Positions 8,557 to 14,766 of a stretch of 32,568 nt of DNA are shown here, one piece after another; the first letter of the stretch is position 1; every line of letters begins with the position of its first letter. The DNA lies in contig CALAMB010000097.1 in assembly GCA_937925645.1 (NCBI GenBank), positions 1 through 32,568 of the forward strand. Direction: 5' to 3'. The notes under the pieces are model-generated. The model was not told the DNA's origin, did not search any database, and was given only the letters and a program-made list of their open reading frames with translations. The DNA is from an uncultured Acidobacteriota bacterium (GTDB taxonomy: Bacteria; Acidobacteriota; JAAYUB01). A program made the translations under genes and the position numbers.

Positions 8557-8616
8557 GATGGCTCTCATTATCCCAGACTCGGTTCATCCGATCAACCGTC
8601 GGCGAGGCCGGTCATG

Positions 8617-8623
8617 TTATAAC
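8617..8623. promoter_or_regulatory. Possible shared -10 element between trkA and the divergent gene
   Basis: The sequence GTTATAAC (8616-8623) is palindromic and reads as a TATAAC-like -10 box on both strands. It lies in the 110-base gap between divergent genes. No good -35 hexamer is seen at the proper distance on either strand, so this is only a candidate. Confidence 0.25.
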
Positions 8624-8666
8624 CGCCTCGCGGCCCAAACAGGTCCGACAACGAGGACAACACACC

Positions 8667-9044
8667 ATGAAGGAAATTCACGACATGCAACAACCGGCCG
8701 GCCCCTGGGGCAACATCCAGACGGTGGTGTGGCTGGTGGGACTGGCCATCCTGGCCTGGCACGGCTGGTGGTGGCCGGGAATCCTGGTGCTGGTGGCGGT
8801 CAGCATGGTCACCAAGGGGATGGTCGCGGCGATGGCGCCGCCCCTCGCGACGGCAGCGGATCCCGCCCTATCCGTCGCACCGTCCCCGTCGCCGCCGCCG
8901 GCTCCGGCCTACCGCCCGGATCTGCTGCCGGATACCTGCGTGCGCTGCGGCGGTCCGGTCGATGGCCGGCAGATCCGGTGGACCGGCACCCAGTCCGCCG
9001 CCTGTTCGTATTGCGGCGCGCGGTTGCTGCTCCGTGAGCGTTGA
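8667..9044 (+). CDS. Small membrane-anchored protein with C-terminal zinc-ribbon-like motif
   Basis: I do not recognise a named family. The 125-residue product has one or two hydrophobic segments near residues 22-55 (VVWLVGLAILAW and GILVLVAVSMV), a proline/alanine-rich linker around 60-85, and a C-terminal CxxC...CxxC pair (CVRCGG and CSYCGA) that looks like a zinc ribbon. An orientation with the ribbon in the cytoplasm is an inference. The start at 8667 has a CGAGGA stretch 11 bases upstream; an internal ATG at 8685, preceded by AAGGAA, is an equally good choice and would give 119 residues. It is the only plus-strand gene in the window that I support, and it converges on the left tRNA-Ser. 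Confidence 0.65.
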   Translation: MKEIHDMQQPAGPWGNIQTVVWLVGLAILAWHGWWWPGILVLVAVSMVTKGMVAAMAPPLATAADPALSVAPSPSPPPAPAYRPDLLPDTCVRCGGPVDGRQIRWTGTQSAACSYCGARLLLRER

Positions 9045-9143
9045 TTGGCGGTGAGTTGTTGGCACGGCCGCTGCCGTCAGGCGGGGCCGAACCGCTCGCC
9101 GGCAGAGATCAGGGCGAACCCGACTTTCTCGGACTGGAAAGAG

Positions 9144-9261
9144 AAGGATTGGCGGAGGAGGTAGGATTCGAACCCACGGTCCCCGTAAAGGGACAACGGT
9201 TTTCAAGACCGCCGCCATCGACCACTCGGCCACTCCTCCGCGGCGGGCGGACACGCGCGGC
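9144..9261. repeat. Left copy of 118-bp direct repeat containing tRNA-Ser (possible attachment site)
   Basis: This stretch is identical base for base to 31739-31856. It includes the full tRNA-Ser gene, six bases beyond its CCA end and 22 bases upstream of its 5' end. The sequences diverge immediately outside. The two copies are in the same orientation and bound about 22.5 kb. Confidence 0.9.
9150..9239 (-). tRNA. tRNA-Ser (anticodon UGA), left copy
   Basis: The minus strand folds as a class II tRNA of 90 bases. It has a 7-bp acceptor stem (GGAGGAG / CTCCTCC), discriminator G followed by an encoded CCA, anticodon loop CTTGAAA with anticodon TGA, a long variable arm (the CCC..GGG stem) and the T-arm GGTTCGAATCC. 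The long arm and anticodon agree with serine (UCA codons). No convincing promoter lies upstream of this copy: the best candidate, TTGTGG to TGTAGA, is weak and misspaced. It may therefore be poorly expressed, or depend on read-through. Confidence 0.95.
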
Positions 9262-9463
9262 AGGGCCGCCGTTCCAGACGGCGGAAGGACTCTCCGGCTG
9301 GAAAATCTACATCCGCTCCTCGTTCGATTCCACAAACAGTCTGAAGCAGCGGATCGACACGGATACACCCGGATACGTTGACGGACAGAACCGACAACGC
9401 AGGAACCAGTAAAACCGGAGTTAGTCCGTGCTCAGATTCATGTCCTGAAGGACGGCCGTAAGC

Positions 9464-10024
9464 TCAAGGATGGATCCGGGTAATCTTTGAACCCTGGATG
9501 CCGATACCTCCCATCAACCCCTTCTGGCTGAAGACAAAAGCATAAATATCGGCTTTCGCGGTCGTGGTGGTGATCGTTTTAGCGACACCTTCGTCCACAA
9601 GGACGAAACTTGGGCCGACGCCCACCTCCCACCCATCGTGCTTGTCGATATATGTCCACGCGGAATCCGTCATCAGGAACATGGCATAGCCGAACTTCTG
9701 CACCCCAGCTTGAAGGCCGTACGATGCCGCCGTGGTATTGTAATAAGCTGCGGTTTTTCCCTTTACGAGCAGGGCGCCGTCGCCGCGCTGACCGCCGATG
9801 AGGAGCCCGGCTTTGACGATGTCGGGGAAAACGAGGATCGCCTTCGCCTTCTTCCCAAGCGCCTTGGCCGCGGGGCTGGTCTTGTACAGCTCCGCCAAGG
9901 CGGCCTTCGCTTTACTGTCGATGGCAGACGCGTCGGCCGCCATGGCCGGGTGCGAACCTGCCGTGATCACCGCGATCAACGCCGCTACGAAGAGAATTTC
10001 CCTATGTCCGGCCCGCTTAGTCAT
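9464..10024 (-). CDS. Secreted SYLF-domain (Ysc84-like) lipid-binding protein
   Basis: The 186-residue product has a Sec-type signal peptide (hydrophobic stretch ending near AMAAD), then a SYLF-like domain: AKAILVFPDIVKAG, a glycine-rich GGQRGDGALL, and later YAFVFSQKGLMGGIG. SYLF proteins bind membranes or lipids in characterised cases. The bacterial secreted forms have no settled role. The ATG at 10024 is preceded by a strong AGGAGG with 9-base spacing; an upstream ATG at 10048 lies before that site and was rejected. It stands 200 bases downstream of the DUF202 gene and may be transcribed separately. It is the last gene before the left tRNA-Ser. Confidence 0.85.
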   Translation of the reverse strand: MTKRAGHREILFVAALIAVITAGSHPAMAADASAIDSKAKAALAELYKTSPAAKALGKKAKAILVFPDIVKAGLLIGGQRGDGALLVKGKTAAYYNTTAASYGLQAGVQKFGYAMFLMTDSAWTYIDKHDGWEVGVGPSFVLVDEGVAKTITTTTAKADIYAFVFSQKGLMGGIGIQGSKITRIHP

Positions 10025-10039
10025 GGATTCATCCCTCCT

Positions 10040-10135
10040 GCCATGCATTCAGTGTGTTCCGTTGTTAATTTTAAGTGTATTCCCTGGTTGATCAGTGTTC
10101 TTCCGTGTCCATCCGTGGTGAATTATTTTGGGTGC
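10040..10135 (-). repeat. Degenerate interspersed repeat of the ACACGGA type
   Basis: Read on the minus strand this AT-richer stretch contains CACGGATGGACACGGAA, GGAATACAC and ACACACTGAA. The same words recur in the same order, on the plus strand, around 27171-27265. It holds no gene. It is probably a decayed copy of a dispersed noncoding repeat. Confidence 0.35.
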
Positions 10136-10237
10136 GGCTCTGGGTCGATCAGAACCAAACCCGGCGCGACCACGCCGTGATGGTGTTCCATAAAGCGACG
10201 CTGGTTACATTCGGCTGCCGAGCCCCTGCCGGTGGGT

Positions 10238-10792
10238 TCAAATCTTCATCACCAGCGCGCTGAAGGCGGCGACGCCGAGCACGCACAGGATCAGCGCGAC
10301 GGCGAAGGCGATGCTCGGCTGGCGCTGTAGGCCCAGTTCGCAGAGTTCGTGCACCCGGACGCCGTATTGCCAGGCTGCCGTCAGAAGCACCAGCGTGCCC
10401 AGGATCACGAGAAAGTAGGCGATGCTGCTGACGCCGATTTCGCGCATGCCCCGAAAACCCTTCACCTCGATCCCGGAAATAGCCTGGCCGAGTTTGCCGA
10501 TCGTGAATCCGAAGCTGATCATGGAGAGCGCCGTCCGGATCCAGGCCTGGAGGGTGCGTTCCGCGGCCCAGTATGTCCTCTCCATGGCCATGTCCGTGCG
10601 TTCTTCGGCCAGGAAGTTGCTCATTTTGGTAGTTTCAACCACGGCTGCCTGGCGGCCGCCCCGGCCAATCCCGAGACCGGCACCAAGAACCGCCAGGAAC
10701 TTCCGGATCCCCTTCAGGCCCTTCGCGGGGACGGGTCCATGAGCGGGAGCCGGTTTCACTTCCGGCTTCTTTTCCCCGGTCTCGCCGCTCAT
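10238..10792 (-). CDS. DUF202 family membrane protein
   Basis: The 184-residue product has a charged, proline-rich N-terminus (about 1-55) and then the DUF202 pattern: LAEERTDMAMERTYWAAERT, followed by a first membrane helix (TALSMISFGFTIGKL), a second (SIAYFLVILGTLVLL) and a third at the C-terminus (FAVALILCVLGVAAF). DUF202 (YidH-like) proteins are small inner-membrane proteins of unknown function. The start overlaps the stop of the preceding membrane gene (ATGA), so both are probably coupled members of the sulfatase-cluster transcript. Confidence 0.85.
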   Translation of the reverse strand: MSGETGEKKPEVKPAPAHGPVPAKGLKGIRKFLAVLGAGLGIGRGGRQAAVVETTKMSNFLAEERTDMAMERTYWAAERTLQAWIRTALSMISFGFTIGKLGQAISGIEVKGFRGMREIGVSSIAYFLVILGTLVLLTAAWQYGVRVHELCELGLQRQPSIAFAVALILCVLGVAAFSALVMKI

Positions 10793-11181
10793 GGTTTCTC
10801 TCCCCTGGCCTTACGTCGCAGAAGGCGGTTGATGGGGCCGCGCAGCAGCAGATAAGGGATGATCGCCAGGATCACCCCGGCGACCAGTGCCCCATGCGGC
10901 CGCAGGTTGCGAAACTGGAGAAACTGGAAGACGAAATCGAGCACTATGGCGATGAGGAACACCTTGCCAACGGACTCCCAGCCGCTCCGCAGCATTTCGC
11001 GACGGTGTTCCGGGCTCATGAACAGCCCCCAGAAGTAAGGGGGGCGTCCTTCCCGGGCGTCTCGCCGGCCGTCCAGGAACGCGAATATCAAGGCCATCAG
11101 GGGCTGAATGAGCAGGCGGAAACTCATCGGCCCCTGCCAGCGCGCCAGCAGTCCCTCAAAAAATCCGGATGGATCTACCAT
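10789..11181 (-). CDS. Small membrane protein of unknown function
   Basis: The 130-residue product has about three hydrophobic segments: LIQPLMALIFAF near 24-35, VFLIAIVLDFVFQFL near 73-87, and ALVAGVILAIIPYLL near 97-111. They are separated by charged loops including SPEHRREMLRSGW. I recognise no family. The ATG at 11181 is preceded by AGGAGG with about 9-base spacing; the frame is open further upstream, but without comparable signals. The gene sits between DUF1622 and DUF202 genes and overlaps the latter by four bases, so a joint membrane function is plausible but unproven. Confidence 0.75.
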   Translation of the reverse strand: MVDPSGFFEGLLARWQGPMSFRLLIQPLMALIFAFLDGRRDAREGRPPYFWGLFMSPEHRREMLRSGWESVGKVFLIAIVLDFVFQFLQFRNLRPHGALVAGVILAIIPYLLLRGPINRLLRRKARGEKP

Positions 11182-11230
11182 ATCCGTAATCCTCCTCTTG
11201 AATTGGTTGCACGTATCAGTCCATCGTCCG

Positions 11231-11626
11231 CTAACCGGCGGCGCCCGGAGCCGGCCGCCCGGCAGTCCCCTCGCTGGAGCCGGCCCTGACCGCTTTCTGC
11301 CAGGGCCAGCGGCCCTCCACTTCGACAGTAAGGGTCCACCCCAGGAACGTCCGCACCAGCACCAGGCCGGCCAGCAGCGCAATATTGTTGAGCGTCAGGT
11401 CGAGGACCACGGTCCGGATGATGTCCGCGGCCACCAGTAGCTCCAGCCCCACCAGCAGCGACTTCCCCAGCATGACCCGGTAGTTCTCGTAGGTACTCTC
11501 GAACTGCTTGGCGGAGTGAAATATCCAGCGCGCCGTCCCGTAGAGGATGAAGCAAGCCATCAACAGCACAGCCAGCAACTCGACGCCAAGGGCGGCGAGT
11601 TCGATCCATTCACGAACCTGTATCAT
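11231..11626 (-). CDS. DUF1622 family membrane protein
   Basis: This 131-residue inner-membrane protein resembles the DUF1622 family: an N-terminal helix (LAALGVELLAVLLMACFI), an amphipathic linker with FHSAKQFESTYENYR, the segment SLLVGLELLVAADIIRT, and a last helix after LDLTLNNIALLAGLVLVR. No function is established for the family. The ATG at 11626 follows AGGAGGT with a 7-base spacer that lies inside the 3' end of the maturase gene; the two frames overlap by 17 bases. The C-terminal tail is Gly/Ala/Pro-rich and low in complexity. Confidence 0.82.
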   Translation of the reverse strand: MIQVREWIELAALGVELLAVLLMACFILYGTARWIFHSAKQFESTYENYRVMLGKSLLVGLELLVAADIIRTVVLDLTLNNIALLAGLVLVRTFLGWTLTVEVEGRWPWQKAVRAGSSEGTAGRPAPGAAG

Positions 11627-12926
11627 CGTCCGACCTCCTGGTTCGGATGTCAGCCGCCCCGGACGGACTGGCCGGAGCCTCGGACAGCTGCATGATCTCG
11701 TCGGCGAACCGTCCCTGGCGGAGCAGGTCCGCCATGATCCTCATCGGCCGGTCGACATGGGCAAAGAACATCCTGTAGCCGGCGCAAAGATAGTTGAGCC
11801 CGGACTCGCCGTCGGGCGTGGAGATAAAACGGTTGCGCGGACACTCACCGTGGCAGGCGAAGAGTACCGGGCATTCGCGGCAGTACTTGGGCAGACGGTC
11901 GCGTTTGGCCCGGCCGAACTCGCGCAGCGTCTCCGAGACTGTCAGTTCGAACAGCGGCGTCCGGGTAATGTTCCCGAGCAGGTAACCGGGCTCGACAAAG
12001 TGGTCGCAGCAGTACAGGTCCCCGTTGTGTTCCAGGCACACGGCGTTGCCGCAAGTCGGCGAGAAGATGCACAAGCTGTGCAGCCCGACGAAGCTCCCCA
12101 GGGTCGCGTCGAACGTCTGCACGAACACCTGGCCGACATCGCGGCGCACCCACTCGTCAAAGATGGCGATCAGGAAACGGCCAAACGGCTCCGCACCGAC
12201 CGACCGGTCAGTCACCATCTGACCCCGCTGGGTGTAGAGGGGCCGTTTGGCACCGGGCCGCTCCCCCCAACCCTGGTTGGCGAGCGGAAGCATCTCTGGG
12301 GTGGCCCGTTCCACGATCGGGATGAACTGGAGGAACGAAGCGCCCAGCTCATTCCGGAAGAAGCGGTACACCTCGAGCGGGTGACCGGCGTTGGCGGCGT
12401 GGATGGAGCACAGGATGTTCACGTCCACCTGGTGCCGCCGCAGCGTTTCCCACGCCTGCCTGACCTGGTCGAACGTTCCGGCACCCCCTTTCGTGACCCG
12501 ATAGGCGTTGTGCATCTCGCGCGGGCCGTCGAGGCTCAGGCCGACGAGAAAGCCATGCTCCTTGAAGAAGGCGCACCACTCGTCATCCAGCAGGACGCCG
12601 TTGGTCTGGATAATGTGCTGGACTTGCTGGCCCGGCCGGCGATACCGGTCCACCAGCTCGATGGAGTGTCTGAAAAAATCGAGTCCCATGAGGGTCGGTT
12701 CCCCGCCCTGCCAGGTGATGGTGACCTCGCTGGCGTCCCGGGGCTCCAGCATCTGCCGGAGATAGGACTCCAGCGTCGCCTCAGACATCCGCGTCTTCTC
12801 GCCGGGGTACAGGCGTTCCTTGGAGAGAAAGAAGCAGTACTTGCAATCGAGGTTACAGCTGGCGCCCGTCGGTTTGGCGAGCACATGAATATGGGCGGTT
12901 TGCGGATTCCCGGTGGGGCTGCTCAT
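11610..12926 (-). CDS. Anaerobic-type sulfatase-maturating enzyme (radical SAM, SPASM)
   Basis: This radical S-adenosylmethionine enzyme oxidises the active-site Cys or Ser of a sulfatase to formylglycine in the cytoplasm without oxygen. The 438 residues carry the CxxxCxxC cluster motif (Cys24, 28, 31, in CNLDCKYC), the SAM-contacting GGEP (74-77), SLDGPREMHN, QTFDATLG and a cysteine-rich C-terminal SPASM region (CGNAVC, CCDHF, CRECPVLFACHGEC) for two auxiliary clusters. This layout matches the AslB/anSME group. The sulfatase two genes upstream carries a Cys-type target motif and is the obvious substrate. The gene starts three bases after the channel-gene stop and overlaps DUF1622. Confidence 0.93.
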   Translation of the reverse strand: MSSPTGNPQTAHIHVLAKPTGASCNLDCKYCFFLSKERLYPGEKTRMSEATLESYLRQMLEPRDASEVTITWQGGEPTLMGLDFFRHSIELVDRYRRPGQQVQHIIQTNGVLLDDEWCAFFKEHGFLVGLSLDGPREMHNAYRVTKGGAGTFDQVRQAWETLRRHQVDVNILCSIHAANAGHPLEVYRFFRNELGASFLQFIPIVERATPEMLPLANQGWGERPGAKRPLYTQRGQMVTDRSVGAEPFGRFLIAIFDEWVRRDVGQVFVQTFDATLGSFVGLHSLCIFSPTCGNAVCLEHNGDLYCCDHFVEPGYLLGNITRTPLFELTVSETLREFGRAKRDRLPKYCRECPVLFACHGECPRNRFISTPDGESGLNYLCAGYRMFFAHVDRPMRIMADLLRQGRFADEIMQLSEAPASPSGAADIRTRRSDDDTGS

Positions 12927-12929
12927 CGA

Positions 12930-13988
12930 TCACCCCCACCAGGACAGGCAAAATACAAGGCCGAAAATCGCCGGGAAAACCACGCGGACCCACAGGTCGA
13001 TCCGGTGCACCAGCGGCGCCTTGCCCTGGCCGGCCAGGCGGGCGCCGGCCGCCACGATAAGCAGCATCAGGAATATCAGCACCGTGGAAGCCATCATGAA
13101 ATAGTCGAAGCGGGTGAGGTAAGTGAGGTTGGGGACCGATTTCCCGAGTGCGAAGCGGTACGCGATCAACGTGAGCATGGTCGTCATCGACACGCTCATG
13201 CGGGTGGCCACGACCGCGGGATCCACCCAGACCGCCGTCCAGCCCATCAGCACGATGAAGACCAGCGGGAGAATCACTTGCACCGCGTAATAACCCGCGA
13301 AACGTTTGGCTTCCCACTCCAGGCGCACTCCGGCGAGGGCCTTCGCTCCGGGGCCCGGTTCGTAGTCTGCCCTCTCCAGCCGGGCCGGTCCAACCGCCCA
13401 GTCGGTGATGGAAAGCGCTTCGGCCCGGCCCGACTTCAGCTCCGCCGTATTTTCCACCAGGTCGACCTCATCCCGGCGGTGGCCCAGGCTCACCACCTGG
13501 ATGTGGAGTTGTTGCCGGTCCATGGGAAATTCCTTCAGATCCAGCCGGGCCGAAAAACGTCCCCACCACCGCTGACGGTATTGGACCAGCCCGGAGGGAT
13601 CGACTTCGACGCGCTGCGGGAGCGAGGCGGAGATGCCCCGCTGGTTCACCAGCTGCAGGCGGGGATGCCACACGTCGTCCAGGGCCAGGCTGTGGAGACC
13701 GTTCCAACGCCCCGCCAGACGGGAATCCCGCCACTGGGCCCGGATGACCACGTCGGCCTGGAAAGTCTGGTCGGGCCCGGAAACCTCGTAGAGGTCCACC
13801 AGGTAGAGACCAATCTGGACCTGGGTCGGGGGCCCTCCGGCCTCCGGGCGCGACAGGTCTTCCCCGGCCGCCCCGAATCCCAGTCCCGCGGCGGCCCCGC
13901 AAAAGAGACAGGCGAGCAGAGCCAGCCGGCTGGCGCGCCTGAAGCCGCGCGGCGGATCGTTCCGCTGAGCCAAGGCGTGTCGGTTCAT
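12930..13988 (-). CDS. Prokaryotic pentameric ligand-gated ion channel homologue (Cys-loop receptor superfamily)
   Basis: This looks like a bacterial member of the GLIC/ELIC superfamily: a homopentameric inner-membrane ion channel with a periplasmic ligand-binding domain. The 352 residues show a signal peptide (about 1-42), an extracellular beta-sandwich (about 55-230) with the hallmark FPMD (154-157) in the signature loop that lacks the eukaryotic cysteines, and four helices: M1 about 232-254 (YYAVQVILPL), M2 about 259-282 (ATRMSVSMTTMLTLIAY), M3 about 289-314 and M4 about 331-351. Ligand and ion selectivity cannot be read from the sequence. It sits three bases before the maturase gene, in one transcript with the sulfatase. 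Confidence 0.9.
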   Translation of the reverse strand: MNRHALAQRNDPPRGFRRASRLALLACLFCGAAAGLGFGAAGEDLSRPEAGGPPTQVQIGLYLVDLYEVSGPDQTFQADVVIRAQWRDSRLAGRWNGLHSLALDDVWHPRLQLVNQRGISASLPQRVEVDPSGLVQYRQRWWGRFSARLDLKEFPMDRQQLHIQVVSLGHRRDEVDLVENTAELKSGRAEALSITDWAVGPARLERADYEPGPGAKALAGVRLEWEAKRFAGYYAVQVILPLVFIVLMGWTAVWVDPAVVATRMSVSMTTMLTLIAYRFALGKSVPNLTYLTRFDYFMMASTVLIFLMLLIVAAGARLAGQGKAPLVHRIDLWVRVVFPAIFGLVFCLSWWG

Positions 13989-14018
13989 GAGCGCTTTCTC
14001 CTCATCCTATCCTCACGA

Positions 14019-14687
14019 TCACCCGAGAATGTTGATCGCGCGGGCCGCCACGATCAGGATCGTCCCGAGCGAGATGGCGCTCTCGAGCATCATCAGCAGT
14101 TTGGCCCGGGACGTCAGCGGCAGGGTGTCGGTGGGACTGAACGCGGTGGCCGTCATATAGCCGAGGAACAGGTAATCGACAAACACCGGCCGCCAAGATT
14201 CCGGCACGTCCTCGGCGGGCGCCCCCTCCTGCGGGAACAGCCAGTCTGGCCGGGCGCCGGACTTGGCGATCCGGGCTTCCGGGCCGCCGCGGTCCACCTG
14301 CCAGTAGAGCAGCGAGAACATGAGGATGGTGTTGGCCCACAAGGCAATGCTCGAGCCGATCAGCTGCAGCCCGCTAACCTCCGCCGAGCGGGCCACCATC
14401 TCGTGAACCACGTGCGCCAGATTGGCGAGGATCGCGAGCACCGCGTACACGAAAAAAAATACCGTGACCGCATGTTCGATGCGCAACCAACGCTTCTTTG
14501 CGCCCGACAGCCCGACCGCGGCGATCGGCACGAGCACCGTGGCCCCGATCACGATGCCCACCCAGACCGGGATCAGCCGGATGCTTTTGGGCAGCACCGC
14601 CATCAGGGCCATTACCGCGAGGATGGTGATCGCGACGGGCCAGCGTGGTTCGAAGAGAATTGCACCGGTTGGACCGTTCGTGGCCAT
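14019..14687 (-). CDS. Six-helix inner-membrane protein of unknown function
   Basis: The 222-residue product has about six hydrophobic helices (near 17-34, 38-60, 72-96, 107-127, 168-184 and 196-220). Between the last two is YMTATAFSPTDTLPL, a conserved-looking re-entrant-like loop that recalls, without matching, the pore loop of two-helix ion channels. I know similar uncharacterised membrane proteins but no established function. An AAGGAG lies 7 bases before the ATG at 14687. It follows the sulfatase gene after a strong hairpin and precedes the channel homologue by 30 bases. Confidence 0.75.
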   Translation of the reverse strand: MATNGPTGAILFEPRWPVAITILAVMALMAVLPKSIRLIPVWVGIVIGATVLVPIAAVGLSGAKKRWLRIEHAVTVFFFVYAVLAILANLAHVVHEMVARSAEVSGLQLIGSSIALWANTILMFSLLYWQVDRGGPEARIAKSGARPDWLFPQEGAPAEDVPESWRPVFVDYLFLGYMTATAFSPTDTLPLTSRAKLLMMLESAISLGTILIVAARAINILG

Positions 14688-14721
14688 CGTTCAGCTCCTT
14701 GGGTTGATACAGGCGGACGAT

Positions 14722-14750
14722 GGCCGGCAGCCCTGCCCGGGCTGCCGGCC
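14722..14750 (-). other. Perfect 12-bp stem-loop between sulfatase and membrane-protein genes
   Basis: GGCCGGCAGCCC (14722-14733) and GGGCTGCCGGCC (14739-14750) are perfect inverted repeats with a 5-base loop. They lie between the sulfatase stop and the next start. No T-tract follows on the minus strand, so it is not a classical terminator. It could set mRNA stability or reduce expression of the downstream genes. Confidence 0.6.
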
Positions 14751-14766
14751 GCCAACGGTTATTGGT

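Noticed and set aside
14722..14750. Intrinsic terminator after the sulfatase
   Set aside because: The stem is perfect but no T-run follows on the minus strand, so it is listed as a plain stem-loop.
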